Made by a program: the position numbers and the translations under genes
Assembly (NCBI GenBank): GCA_037133915.1
Contig: JBAXND010000033.1
Location: forward strand, 1-47,599
DNA length: 47,599 bases
From: Bacteroidota bacterium
GTDB lineage: Bacteria > Bacteroidota > Bacteroidia > Bacteroidales > CAIWKO01
Direction: 5' to 3'
Part shown: positions 8,015 to 16,945 of the stretch, one piece after another
How positions within the stretch are numbered: the first letter of the stretch is position 1
Layout: each line of letters begins with the position of its first letter
The notes under the pieces: generated by a model
The model's database searches: none
What the model saw: only the letters and a program-made list of their open reading frames with translations
Told to the model about the DNA's origin: nothing

Positions 8015-9646
8015 ATGAAGAAAAGAATTTACCTTTTCAGCATGGCATTGTTTGTACTTGCTTTTTGCAATATAAATATGCTCTTCGGGCAGGTACAAAG
8101 AGAAACCTCGCCTCCCGTTGTCCCGCTAAAGTGGGGCGGCGATGTGATTGTTCACAATGATCCAACGTTTAATCAGCAAAATGCTAAGCTGGCAGTTGCC
8201 TTCAATGGTTGGCTATATTCAGTTTTTTCAAGCCAAAATGGTACTAGTTGCGGAGTTACAATAATGAGATCAAAGGACAATGGCGCTAATTGGAGTTTAA
8301 TCAGTAATAATATTTATGCTAACTCATTGTATAAGGCAGTTGATGCAATAGTTTGCGGCACAGACACGAATAATCTGAGATTATTTGTAGGCGGCATCTT
8401 ATACACTGGAACAAATTATGTGGTTTGGGTTGATAGATATAATGCTACTACAGGTATCCAAATTGACGAACCTTACGGCTATTCCTCTCCCAGTATAATT
8501 TATGATCTGGCTCTCGCATCCGATTACCTTTTACCTTCAAGTTATGTAAATAGTTTGTCACAGCCATTCGGTGTTGGACTTGTCTACACGAAGCGAGGCG
8601 GTAGTCAGGATTCTGTGATGTTTGTCGGTTCAGGCGACGCCGGGGCGACTTTCAATTCGCCCAACGTTGTTTACTCGACATCCTACTGGTTAGGGAAAGT
8701 TGACATGAGCTACGGCGCAAATTCGTCTTGGTTTTTGGGAAGATTTTATGTGGCATTTGAACAATTTACTTCTCTTTCAGACTCTGTTGGCGCAATATTT
8801 ACGGCATACGCGCCATTTGATAATCCGAGTACATTTGTGGGGCTTGTCAGGCTCGATACAGTAGGAAACTATCCCTCTGTAATTGGCAAGTGCCGCCGAC
8901 CAAGCATTGCCTGCCAACAGTCTTCAAATTTAAATGATTCAACCGGTTTAACTTCGGTTGTTGTGTTTGAAAGGCAATACACACCTACAGACTGCGATGT
9001 TCTGGGATGTGCTACAAAATCATCGCCGAATGATAATCACTGGGGTTCAATTCTCCCATTGAACGGATCAGATAATGAAGTGATGGGGAATATTAGCTTT
9101 GATCCGGGATACAACAACTTCCTGCTTACCTATTATAATTCAACAACCGGGTATCTGCCTTTTATGGTTAAGAATTTTAACCTTCCGAACCCGAGCACCT
9201 GGGGAGTCCTGATGTCGCATTATAACGATAATACATCTGACCTTACAAAACCATTTCCACGCGTTGAAATTAATCCTGTTGCTCTTCAGTGTGCTTTTAC
9301 CTGGACAGCAAATCCCACTGCAAATGGCGTAACAATGTTTGATGCCGAATACTCCCTAATAGTAGGTATCAAAGAATTGGAAGAACAGGGTTTTTCAGTG
9401 TCACAGTTTGCACCTAATCCTGCGGTGAACACTGCGAACCTCGATATCAGCCTAAACGAAAATTCAAAAGTTACAGCAATTTTATTCGATCAGCTTGGCC
9501 GTCAGGTAATCCTGGCGAATGATTCCGAAATGGGCAGCGGTAACCAGCGGTTGAGTATTGATGTGAGTGAGCTTCCTGCCGGTATGTATTATTGCATGTT
9601 GATTATCAATGGACAAAAATTGACTCGCAAACTGACAAAATTTTAA
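8015..9646 (+). CDS. T9SS type A exported protein, beta-propeller (BNR/sialidase-like) body
   Basis: The 543-residue protein has an N-terminal signal peptide (MKKRIYLFSMALFVLAFCNINMLFGQ). The body carries segments such as MRSKDNGANWSLI and VGSGDAGATFNSPNVV, which resemble Asp-box (BNR) blades of propeller folds found in sialidases and related surface proteins; catalytic residues for a sialidase cannot be assigned. The last 80 or so residues are a type A secretion signal: FAPNPAVNTANLDIS, VTAILFDQLGRQV, LSIDVSELPAGMYYCMLIINGQKLTRKLTKF. The product would cross the outer membrane by the type IX system and be attached to the cell surface or released. It has its own promoter and terminator, so it is monocistronic. 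Confidence 0.8.
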   Translation: MKKRIYLFSMALFVLAFCNINMLFGQVQRETSPPVVPLKWGGDVIVHNDPTFNQQNAKLAVAFNGWLYSVFSSQNGTSCGVTIMRSKDNGANWSLISNNIYANSLYKAVDAIVCGTDTNNLRLFVGGILYTGTNYVVWVDRYNATTGIQIDEPYGYSSPSIIYDLALASDYLLPSSYVNSLSQPFGVGLVYTKRGGSQDSVMFVGSGDAGATFNSPNVVYSTSYWLGKVDMSYGANSSWFLGRFYVAFEQFTSLSDSVGAIFTAYAPFDNPSTFVGLVRLDTVGNYPSVIGKCRRPSIACQQSSNLNDSTGLTSVVVFERQYTPTDCDVLGCATKSSPNDNHWGSILPLNGSDNEVMGNISFDPGYNNFLLTYYNSTTGYLPFMVKNFNLPNPSTWGVLMSHYNDNTSDLTKPFPRVEINPVALQCAFTWTANPTANGVTMFDAEYSLIVGIKELEEQGFSVSQFAPNPAVNTANLDISLNENSKVTAILFDQLGRQVILANDSEMGSGNQRLSIDVSELPAGMYYCMLIINGQKLTRKLTKF

Positions 9647-9676
9647 GGAATAGTGTTTGAGCAAAAACACGATTTG

Positions 9677-9714
9677 AACATCCCGGCAGATAAATGCCGG
9701 GATGTTTTTTTTAG
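9677..9714 (+). terminator. Intrinsic terminator after the T9SS-exported protein gene
   Basis: A perfect 12-base stem (AACATCCCGGCA / TGCCGGGATGTT) with a six-base loop is followed by a run of T. Confidence 0.92.
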
Positions 9715-9971
9715 ATCAATATTTTGATAGCAATAATGTCACTCAATAGTTAATCATCACATCGCGAAACATACAGATTCAAATCAGTAACTGAATTTTT
9801 CAAATGTTCTCAGTATCGTGCTGTAGCGATATTTCCGAATTCTTTTCAATACCTTCCGAATTATTGGTAACTTCGTTGCGGGTAACACTTTAATTTAGAA
9901 AGTCCAAATTGACAGGGCTTTTTATGAGGCTTTTCCGGAAGTAAATAGTCTGTAAAAATTAAAAAAATATT
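9715..9971. other. Spacer with a second terminator-like hairpin
   Basis: These 257 bases hold no visible gene. At 9899-9923 there is a hairpin AAAGTCC / GGGCTTT followed by TTTTTA, and the stretch 9878-9925 resembles the 3' end and terminator of tRNA-Leu(CAG); see findings. A transcript for this hairpin to end is not obvious. Confidence 0.4.
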
Positions 9972-11147
9972 GTGAAAAAAATTCTCACACTATTATTTCT
10001 TTTCGATTCTCTTTTTTGTTTTTCTCAAAATGATTCCGTCCCGGTCAGCCGGACACAGGACCGGCAGCATTTTTCAGTTCAGCTGACATATCAGCATGGT
10101 TATGTGTTTGGCACAAACGCCTTTTTAAAAGGTAAGAATATTGAATCCCAAAAAATCAAAGCTTTTCAGACCGTCTCAGTAAAATTCAGTAAACAAACTG
10201 TCGGAAAAAAGTTGTGGGAGCAATTGTATCAATATCCGAACTGGGGATTTGGAGCCTATTTGGCCGATTTTTATCATCCGCGAGACGTCGGTTACCCTAT
10301 TGCTGTTTATGGCTTTTTAAATTCACCTTTTAAAAGGTGGAGAACTTCAGCGTTTAATTTTGAAATCGGATTTGGAGCTACATTTAATTGGAAGTGTTTT
10401 AACCCGCTGACGAATCAATATAATACTGCCATTGGAGCTGGACAATCTTTTTTAATTGATGCCGGGCTGAATTTTGAGCAGCGCCTGCTGAAAAAATTGG
10501 CTGTTTCAATTGGTTTCAGCGTTACCCATTTTTCAAACGGTGCGCTGAAGAAACCAAATTTCGGCATAAATACGATAGCCCCCAGAGTTGGTATTAAATA
10601 TAACTTTTTTGAAGCTCCGGCGTTTATAAAGCAGGCAGTACCTCACTACCATGCAAATAACGAATGGCTGTTATCTGTTTTCGGAGGAGCCAAGAATGTA
10701 GTTTATGATTCTGTAAGCACTGGAATTCTTGAAAAGTATGAAGGCGTTTTCTTTCCTGTTTTCGGATTATCGGCATTATATAACCGCCAGATTAGTTACA
10801 AATCAAAATTCGGTCTGGGTATGACCTTTTCATACGATGGTTCTGTGAATGCTCAGGTGGCAGTTGATAATAATGAGATAAAAAAAGTTAAGGGTCCTCT
10901 GGGCGATAACCTTCAGCTCAGTATTTACCCATCCTATGAATTGGTGGCCGGTCGGGTGTCAATTATTCTGCAGCCGGCATTTTATCTTTACAGAAAAAAA
11001 ATGATGAATCAATCTCCTGTTTTCCATCAACGAATTGGACTGAAATACCATCTTACCAATCATATTTTTGTCGGGATAACACTGCGTGATTATCATTTTC
11101 ATGTTTCCGATTTTGTAGAATGGTCTGTTGGGTACAGAATCAGATAA
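9972..11147 (+). CDS. Acyloxyacyl hydrolase / PagL-like lipid A 3-O-deacylase
   Basis: This 391-residue protein has a signal peptide (to about residue 19) and the beta-barrel character of an outer-membrane enzyme. The PagL signature is present as VTHFSNGALKKPNFGIN, with His186 and Ser188 as candidate catalytic residues and the following Asn-containing loop. PagL-type enzymes remove the 3-O-linked acyl chain of lipid A in the outer membrane. The Bacteroidota members are about twice as long as Pseudomonas PagL, and this length fits them. The start is GTG at 9972, directly before a Lys-rich signal peptide; no better ATG is seen. The gene converges on the antiporter gene with about 70 bases between and no clear terminator. 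Confidence 0.78.
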   Translation: MKKILTLLFLFDSLFCFSQNDSVPVSRTQDRQHFSVQLTYQHGYVFGTNAFLKGKNIESQKIKAFQTVSVKFSKQTVGKKLWEQLYQYPNWGFGAYLADFYHPRDVGYPIAVYGFLNSPFKRWRTSAFNFEIGFGATFNWKCFNPLTNQYNTAIGAGQSFLIDAGLNFEQRLLKKLAVSIGFSVTHFSNGALKKPNFGINTIAPRVGIKYNFFEAPAFIKQAVPHYHANNEWLLSVFGGAKNVVYDSVSTGILEKYEGVFFPVFGLSALYNRQISYKSKFGLGMTFSYDGSVNAQVAVDNNEIKKVKGPLGDNLQLSIYPSYELVAGRVSIILQPAFYLYRKKMMNQSPVFHQRIGLKYHLTNHIFVGITLRDYHFHVSDFVEWSVGYRIR

Positions 11148-11220
11148 TGTATAAAAAGTATCTGTTAGCATTGACGGTCCTTTATGCATGAAATTTGCTG
11201 TCATCACAATAGACAATACA

Positions 11221-13452
11221 TCAAATCACTTCACATCCGCTGAACTCCTTGACCGAAAGCTGAATCCGTTTTTCATTTCCCGCAATCCAGATTTTATCAT
11301 AAGCGTTAAACACAAGGTCTGATTCGGGATTCAGAATGCGCTTCCCGTTTCTTTCAATTCCAATAATTAGCCCCTGTGTACGCTCCCGTATTCTTGAGCT
11401 GCTGATTGTTTGTCCGAGTAGTGGCGATTTTTTGCTCAGCGTAAAATGATGAAGCGACACCTGCGTTTTCTGATTGTCGGACTTTGGTTGTTGTGTATTT
11501 GATTCGAGAAAGGTCTCAAAATTACTGATCTGCTCGTCGGTTCCTATTACTGAAAGAGTGTCGTGGGGATAAAGATGTGTATCGCGGCCCGGAACATTTA
11601 TTACAAAATCATCGCGCTCAATTACTACTATGTTTACGCCAAAACGTTCTCGTATTTTTGACTCGGACAGGGTGCTGCCAACCAGCGGTGACTGAGCGTT
11701 GAGTTCAAAGGTGGTGATATGCGTATCCCAGGGTGTAAGAATCGCATTTTGATTTGATGTTTTGGATTCACGCTCGTTGAAGTTGATTAAAAACCGCATT
11801 TCAATTTTACGATAAAATGCTTTTATTTTTTTAATAAAAACAGCCAGTATTATAATTGAAACAACGGCGCCGGCAAGCGCAATCCAGGGCGAAAATAAAC
11901 GGTCGAATAAAAAACCGATATAAAAAACCGCTAATAAAATCCTTCCTGTAAGCAGAGCCATCAGCGGACCACGCTGTGTGCTTTCCATCCATACATTCGC
12001 ATATGCCTGACGTTGGGTTCTGCGAAATGCAAGTGCCCATAAAAACGGCGACAAAATGATGAGCGAAATGGCCGACGTAATTACCCTGCTTAATTTGTAT
12101 CCGAATAATAATGGCGCCAGATATTGGGTGCTGAGCATTATTATTGTAATGATTATAACAGAAAAAATAATGATATTAATAACATTCGAACGCAGCACTT
12201 TTTTCCAGTCGCTGATCTCCGAAACATTTTGAGTTCCTATGCTGTAATTTGCAATGGCATTCGTCCATTTTTTCGGTAGCAGGTATTCCGTAAGTTTATA
12301 TACAGGTTCCGAAAAGCGTATCATATAGGGTGTGAAAAATGTTGTTATTACTGAAACTGCCACTGCAACAGGGTAGAGGAAATCGCTTGTTACTTTCAGC
12401 GTAAGCCCAAGTGTGGCAATAATAAATGAGAACTCACCGATTTGTGAAAGGCTCATCCCCGATTGAACGGCTATTTTAAGAGGCTGTCCCGAAGTGATAG
12501 CTCCAATTGCAACAAAAAATGGTTTTCCGAATAATAATACCAGGCTTGCGGCCATAATCGGAATCGCATGAGCCATAATCATTTTCGGGTCAATCAACAT
12601 TCCGACGGAAACGAAAAATATGGCACCAAACAAATTCTTTACAGATTTAGTGATGTGTTCTATCTTTTCCGCCTTTGTTGTTTCAGCAAGTATAGAACCC
12701 ATGATAAATGCCCCCAGCGCAGGCGAAAATCCTACATAGTTTGCCAGTACCGCCATTAAAAAGCAAAGTGCCAGAGAAATAATGAGCAGGGTTTCTTCAT
12801 TAATCAGCCTGCGTATTTTTTGAAAAAATGTTGGTAGAAAAAATATGCCTGATACAAACCAGAGTACTAAGAAAAACGCGAGTTTAAGAACAGACATCAG
12901 CATTTCGCCACCGGCAAAAGTTTTGCTCACCGCAACTGTCGAAAGCAATATCAGAAGCAACACTGCGGCAAGATCTTCAATGACCAGCACTCCGGTTACA
13001 ATGCCTGCGAATTTTTGATTCTTCACACCCAGTTCATCAAATGCACGAATAATAATGGTTGTAGAAGCAATTGCCAGAATGCCGCCTAAAAAGAGGCTGT
13101 CGGTTCCGTTCCATCCGAGCAGTTTTCCAACGCCATACCCTAACAGCATGGTAAGTGTAACTTCAGTAACTGCTGTAATTACGGCTACACCGCCCACTTT
13201 CAATAATTTTTTGAAACTGAATTCAAGCCCGAGTCCGAATAACAGAAACAACACGCCTATATCTGCCCATGTGCGGATGCTTTCAGTTTCTATAACATTG
13301 GGGAAGAATTTTAGGTTTGGACCAACGAGCAACCCTGCAATTATATAGCCCAAAACAACAGGTTGTTTAAGCCGTTTAAACAGAAGGGTAACAACAGCTG
13401 CCGCACCCAGTATAAGCGCCAAATCAATAATCAGTGCGGGTAAATGTTGCAT
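11221..13452 (-). CDS. Monovalent cation:proton antiporter (CPA2, KefB/KefC-like) with two TrkA-C domains
   Basis: The 743-residue protein has a 12-to-13-helix Na+/H+ exchanger domain (residues 1 to about 385) with the CPA2 signature VGFSPALGAFIMGSILAET and the half-helix region GILAIASTTIIIRAFDELG. Further membrane helices follow around residues 420 to 560. The C-terminus carries two TrkA-C (RCK-C) ligand-binding domains: SPLVGSTLSESKIRERFGVNIV and SPLLGQTISSSRIRERTQGLIIG. The NAD-binding RCK-N domain that KefC has is missing, so regulation should differ from glutathione-gated KefC. It would move K+ or Na+ against protons at the inner membrane. The start is the ATG at 13452. It stands alone. 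Confidence 0.88.
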   Translation of the reverse strand: MQHLPALIIDLALILGAAAVVTLLFKRLKQPVVLGYIIAGLLVGPNLKFFPNVIETESIRTWADIGVLFLLFGLGLEFSFKKLLKVGGVAVITAVTEVTLTMLLGYGVGKLLGWNGTDSLFLGGILAIASTTIIIRAFDELGVKNQKFAGIVTGVLVIEDLAAVLLLILLSTVAVSKTFAGGEMLMSVLKLAFFLVLWFVSGIFFLPTFFQKIRRLINEETLLIISLALCFLMAVLANYVGFSPALGAFIMGSILAETTKAEKIEHITKSVKNLFGAIFFVSVGMLIDPKMIMAHAIPIMAASLVLLFGKPFFVAIGAITSGQPLKIAVQSGMSLSQIGEFSFIIATLGLTLKVTSDFLYPVAVAVSVITTFFTPYMIRFSEPVYKLTEYLLPKKWTNAIANYSIGTQNVSEISDWKKVLRSNVINIIIFSVIIITIIMLSTQYLAPLLFGYKLSRVITSAISLIILSPFLWALAFRRTQRQAYANVWMESTQRGPLMALLTGRILLAVFYIGFLFDRLFSPWIALAGAVVSIIILAVFIKKIKAFYRKIEMRFLINFNERESKTSNQNAILTPWDTHITTFELNAQSPLVGSTLSESKIRERFGVNIVVIERDDFVINVPGRDTHLYPHDTLSVIGTDEQISNFETFLESNTQQPKSDNQKTQVSLHHFTLSKKSPLLGQTISSSRIRERTQGLIIGIERNGKRILNPESDLVFNAYDKIWIAGNEKRIQLSVKEFSGCEVI

Positions 13453-13580
13453 AAAACGGTCAGCATTATTTCAGGGAATAAAGATACGCTTAATTATTTT
13501 TTGATGTTAACACGGTTTATATTTTTGTGTGGCTGCACAACTGATCCGTGTGTTAATTGTGGAATTATTTTGCGCTGTGA

Positions 13581-13637
13581 AATTTATATTTGGCGAAAAC
13601 TTATTATATTTGCATAGATTCCGCCAAATATAAAATT
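13581..13637. repeat. Left inverted-repeat pair of the ATPase unit
   Basis: AATTTATATTTGGCG (13581-13595) faces CGCCAAATATAAAATT (13622-13637) across 26 bases. The two arms match except for one extra base. The inner arm is extended to AGATTCCGCC, the same extension found in the right pair. The loop carries a perfect -7 promoter box (13605-13612). Confidence 0.85.
13605..13612 (+). promoter_or_regulatory. -7 promoter element inside the left repeat loop
   Basis: TATATTTG is a perfect match to TAnnTTTG, but no -33 TTTG is found at the usual spacing. Transcription would begin near 13617-13620, so the mRNA would start with the inner repeat arm. Confidence 0.5.
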
Positions 13638-13643
13638 GTTTTT

Positions 13644-15089
13644 ATGAAGAATAATTTGATTGGACGTCATTCAGAATCTGAAGTCATGACGGGCCTTCTG
13701 AATTCAAAAGGGGCTGAAATGCTGGCTGTAATTGGACGGCGAAGGGTCGGAAAAACATTTTTGGTTAGAACGGTATACCATGATTTTCTGAATTTTGAAA
13801 TTACGGGAATTCAAAACGCACCATTAACAGTACAGCTACAGGATTTTGCATACCAATTATCGCGGTTGACTAAACCGGGCAAGCAATATCCCGTTCCGGA
13901 GAATTGGAGTGTGGCTTTCAGACAGCTGTCATCAGTATTGGAGAATGTAAAAAGCAAAAAGAAGTTAGTGCTGTTTTTTGATGAGCTACCGTGGTTGGCT
14001 TCTCGAAAGTCGGGTTTTTTGCCGGCACTTGATCATTTCTGGAATACATGGGCATGTAAAAAAAATATTATCATTACTATTTGCGGCTCCGCGGCTTCTT
14101 GGATGATTGATAAAATAGTTCATCATAAAGGTGGCTTACATAACAGGATTACAAAGTTGATTAATTTGGCGCCTTTCACACTTAGTGAAACCAAAAGCTA
14201 CCTGCATAGCAGAGGTGTACGCTTAGATCATTATCAAATTATTCAGTTGTATATGGCAATGGGGGGCATACCTCATTACCTGAAAGAAATTAAGCCTGGA
14301 TTGAGTGCTGCGCAAAATATTGATTATATATGTTTTCGAAAAGATGGACTTTTGCGCAGTGAGTTTGGCAAACTTTATCCTGCTTTATTTGAGCATGCAG
14401 AAATTCATATCAAGGTTATCAAAGCGCTGGCCTCAAAATGGAAAGGGCTGACACGTAAGGAGATTGTTGCAATTGGCCGTTTACCTGATGGCGGCGGACT
14501 TTCTCGGGTGCTTACCGAGTTGATTTCGTCCGGGTTTATCACGGCGTTCTCACCATTTGGGAAAATTAAAAAGAACTCTTTTTACCGCTTAACGGATGAA
14601 TATTCGCTTTTTTATTTGAGGTTTATTGAGAAACAACACAAGGCTGCTGCAAATGTCTGGCTAAAGTTGAGCAGATCTCCGTCATGGAAAAGTTGGAGTG
14701 GATTTGCTTTTGAGAGTATTTGTTTGAAACACACGGTTAATATTAAACAAGCTCTTGGTATAAGCGGTGTTTATACTGAGGAATCCGGTTATTTGTTTAA
14801 AGGTGATAAAGACAAGGAAGGACTTCAGATTGATCTATTAATTGACAGACAGGATGCTGTAATCAATATTTGTGAAATGAAATTCTATTCTGGAATTTTT
14901 ACTATCGACAAATCATATGCGGCTAAACTGCGAAATCGAATGAATGCGTTTCGCGTTCATTCAAAAACCAGGAAAAATGTTTTGTTGACATTCGTAAGTT
15001 CATTCGGGATTAAGCAAAATAGCCATAGTACGGGTTTAATCGATAATAATCTTACCATGGATGTTTTATTTAATGATGAGGTCTTATAA
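13644..15089 (+). CDS. AAA-type ATPase with winged helix and DUF234/PD-(D/E)XK-like C-terminus
   Basis: From the ATG at 13644 the protein has 481 residues. An archaeal-type ATPase domain comes first: Walker A GRRRVGKT (Lys37, Thr38), Walker B LVLFFDELPWL (Asp113, Glu114) and a sensor-like segment ITICGSAASWM. A winged-helix segment lies around LTRKEIVAIGRLPDGGGLSRVLTE. The C-terminus fits DUF234, which belongs to the PD-(D/E)XK nuclease-like group: QIDLLIDR (Asp397), then INICEMKFYS (Glu411, Lys413), with Glu357 as a possible fourth residue. Such ATPases are very common in Bacteroidota and archaea, but their function is not established. An upstream TTG in the same frame lies within the repeat and is unlikely as start. 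The stop codon overlaps the right inverted repeat. The gene is enclosed by repeats on both sides; see findings. Confidence 0.85.
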   Translation: MKNNLIGRHSESEVMTGLLNSKGAEMLAVIGRRRVGKTFLVRTVYHDFLNFEITGIQNAPLTVQLQDFAYQLSRLTKPGKQYPVPENWSVAFRQLSSVLENVKSKKKLVLFFDELPWLASRKSGFLPALDHFWNTWACKKNIIITICGSAASWMIDKIVHHKGGLHNRITKLINLAPFTLSETKSYLHSRGVRLDHYQIIQLYMAMGGIPHYLKEIKPGLSAAQNIDYICFRKDGLLRSEFGKLYPALFEHAEIHIKVIKALASKWKGLTRKEIVAIGRLPDGGGLSRVLTELISSGFITAFSPFGKIKKNSFYRLTDEYSLFYLRFIEKQHKAAANVWLKLSRSPSWKSWSGFAFESICLKHTVNIKQALGISGVYTEESGYLFKGDKDKEGLQIDLLIDRQDAVINICEMKFYSGIFTIDKSYAAKLRNRMNAFRVHSKTRKNVLLTFVSSFGIKQNSHSTGLIDNNLTMDVLFNDEVL

Positions 15090-15143
15090 TTTATATTTGG
15101 CGGAATCTATAAAATATGGAGTACATTCCGCCAAATATAAATT
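15088..15143. repeat. Right inverted-repeat pair of the ATPase unit
   Basis: A perfect 19-base inverted repeat (AATTTATATTTGGCGGAAT at 15088-15106, its complement at 15125-15143) with an 18-base loop overlaps the last two bases of the ATPase stop codon. It has the same core as the left pair. No run of T follows, so it is not a standard intrinsic terminator. Confidence 0.92.
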
Positions 15144-15480
15144 GTCTGTTATGTTATAAACCGCTTAAGGATTTCATTATTTCAGGTGTTTTATCAGCGA
15201 TTATTTGCGCAGCAACTATTGCTGTGGCTGCGAATCTTTTGCAACTTCTGCCATGTTTAATAAAGCAACATTCAATTTACCTTCTCCTTTTCAGTTACTG
15301 AATTTAAACCTGCCATCAGCACGTCACTGTTTCATGCGTCATTTTTCTCAAACATCTTCCCGGAATATTCAATTTTAAAAATTTCAAAAAAAACATATTG
15401 AAGAATTTGTCAACCAGATAAAACCATTACTTTTGCAATCGATAATTCTCATAAAATAATCTGACTTAAAAAATAGAAAA
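15144..15480. other. Spacer with promoter of the MMSDH gene
   Basis: No convincing gene is present; a short hydrophobic frame starting in the repeat loop at 15116 is judged spurious. The 3' part holds the promoter listed separately. Confidence 0.45.
15406..15435 (+). promoter_or_regulatory. Promoter of the MMSDH gene
   Basis: TTTG (15406-15409), an 18-base spacer and a perfect TACTTTTG (15428-15435) match the Bacteroidota promoter; transcription would begin about 40 bases before the ATG at 15481. Confidence 0.7.
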
Positions 15481-16938
15481 ATGAAATACCCGGAAGCATT
15501 GAATTATATAGGTGGAAAATTGGTTCCTGCAGCAGCAGGCAGATTTGATGATGTGATTTCGCCTATCGACGGAAGTTTACTGACCAAAGTAACGCTTTCA
15601 GATAAAAGCGATCTTGATGCCGCTGTTAAATCGTCTGAGCTTGCGTTTACCGATTGGTCTGAGAAAACAATTAAAGACCGTGTACAGATTTTGTATAGAT
15701 ACCGGACCTTGCTTGAGAAATATCTTGACGATCATGCTTCTATTATCAGTCAGGAGATAGGCAAAACTTTTGATGAAGGTAAACAGGAAGTAAATAAAAG
15801 TATAGAACTGCTCGAGTTTGCGTGTTCAATGCCTCAGGTGGCATGTGCTCCAAGTCTTACCGTTACTACTGGTGTTGAATGCCGCACTGAATATGTTCCC
15901 CTCGGAGTTGTTGCAAGTATCACTGCATTCAATTTCCCGCATATGGTACCTCACTGGTCGTTTCCAAATGCCATTGCGCTGGGAAATACAATGATTATTA
16001 AGCCTTCGCGTTATGCTCCGCTTACGTCATTGCGCATTGCTGAACTTCTTGCTGATGCCGGTCTTCCCGAAGGTGTTATGAATATTGTAAATGGTGGTAA
16101 AGAGATTGTGGAAGCCATCTGTGAGCATCCCGGCATTCAGGCGCTGACTTTTATCGGTTCAACCCCGGTTGCAAAACTGCTGTATGCAAAAGCTTCTTCT
16201 AATTTCAAAAGAGCGCTGACCTTAGGAAGCGCGAATAATCATCTGATTTTATTACCCGATGCACACGTTGAAATGGCTGCATCAAATATTGTAGCGTCCT
16301 TTACCGGAACTGCCGGACAACGCTGTATGTCGGCTTGTGTTATTGTAGCCGTCGGCGATTGTGATGCAACTATAAACAGGGTGGTTGAACTGGCATCTAA
16401 AGTACGTTGCGGGTTTGAAATGGGTGCCATCGTTACCCGTGATTCCATGAATTCAATTGTTGGCTTTATTAACCGTGCCGAAAAAGACGGTGCTAAAGTG
16501 ATACTCGACGGACGCAATGTGGTTGTTGCAGGCAAAGAAAAGGGTAATTATGTTGGTCCTACCATCATTGACCATGCAAAACCCGGTATGGAAATCGCCG
16601 TTGAAGAGAACTTCGGTCCTGTGCTGACCATCGTTAGAGTTAATACCTTGGAAGAAGCTCTGGAAGTTGCAAACTCATCACCCTATGGTAATGGCGGATC
16701 CATATTTACCCAAAGTGGTAAATCAGCTCAGGTATTCGCACAGAAAATACAGGCCGGAATGATTGGCGTGAATGTGGGCGTTCCCGTACCACGCGAACCA
16801 TTCGGTTTTGGCGGATGGAAAGATTCCAAATTCGGAGTTGGCGACATTACAGGCGCAAGTTCCATTGGCTTCTGGACAAAATCCAAAAAAATCACCACCA
16901 AATGGAACCCCGAAGCGAAGGTCAACTGGATGAGTTGA
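15481..16938 (+). CDS. mmsA: CoA-acylating methylmalonate-semialdehyde dehydrogenase (ALDH6)
   Basis: The 485-residue protein is a full aldehyde dehydrogenase. The catalytic cysteine is Cys282 in GTAGQRCMSA. The segment LGSANNHLILLPDA matches the ALDH6 form LGAKNHxVVxPDA, in which the general-base glutamate of hydrolytic ALDHs is replaced; this supports transfer of the acyl group to CoA instead of water. The reaction turns (methyl)malonate semialdehyde, NAD+ and CoA into propionyl- or acetyl-CoA with loss of CO2, in valine, thymine, beta-alanine or inositol breakdown. The rest of those pathways is not in the window. It has its own promoter and ends seven bases from the convergent end of the AASADH gene. 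Confidence 0.85.
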   Translation: MKYPEALNYIGGKLVPAAAGRFDDVISPIDGSLLTKVTLSDKSDLDAAVKSSELAFTDWSEKTIKDRVQILYRYRTLLEKYLDDHASIISQEIGKTFDEGKQEVNKSIELLEFACSMPQVACAPSLTVTTGVECRTEYVPLGVVASITAFNFPHMVPHWSFPNAIALGNTMIIKPSRYAPLTSLRIAELLADAGLPEGVMNIVNGGKEIVEAICEHPGIQALTFIGSTPVAKLLYAKASSNFKRALTLGSANNHLILLPDAHVEMAASNIVASFTGTAGQRCMSACVIVAVGDCDATINRVVELASKVRCGFEMGAIVTRDSMNSIVGFINRAEKDGAKVILDGRNVVVAGKEKGNYVGPTIIDHAKPGMEIAVEENFGPVLTIVRVNTLEEALEVANSSPYGNGGSIFTQSGKSAQVFAQKIQAGMIGVNVGVPVPREPFGFGGWKDSKFGVGDITGASSIGFWTKSKKITTKWNPEAKVNWMS

Positions 16939-16945
16939 TAAATCG

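Noticed and set aside
15088..15143. Right ATPase repeat as an ordinary transcription terminator
   Set aside because: The stem is perfect but no run of T follows, and the same motif occurs upstream of the gene, so a plain terminator does not explain it.
13571..15153. Target-site duplication around the ATPase unit
   Set aside because: The bases outside 13581 and 15143 (CTGTGA and GTCTGT) do not match, so a classic transposon insertion with duplication is not supported.
15116..15301. Short hydrophobic 61-residue reading frame after the ATPase gene
   Set aside because: It begins inside the repeat loop, lacks a promoter of its own and has no family features; judged a chance frame.
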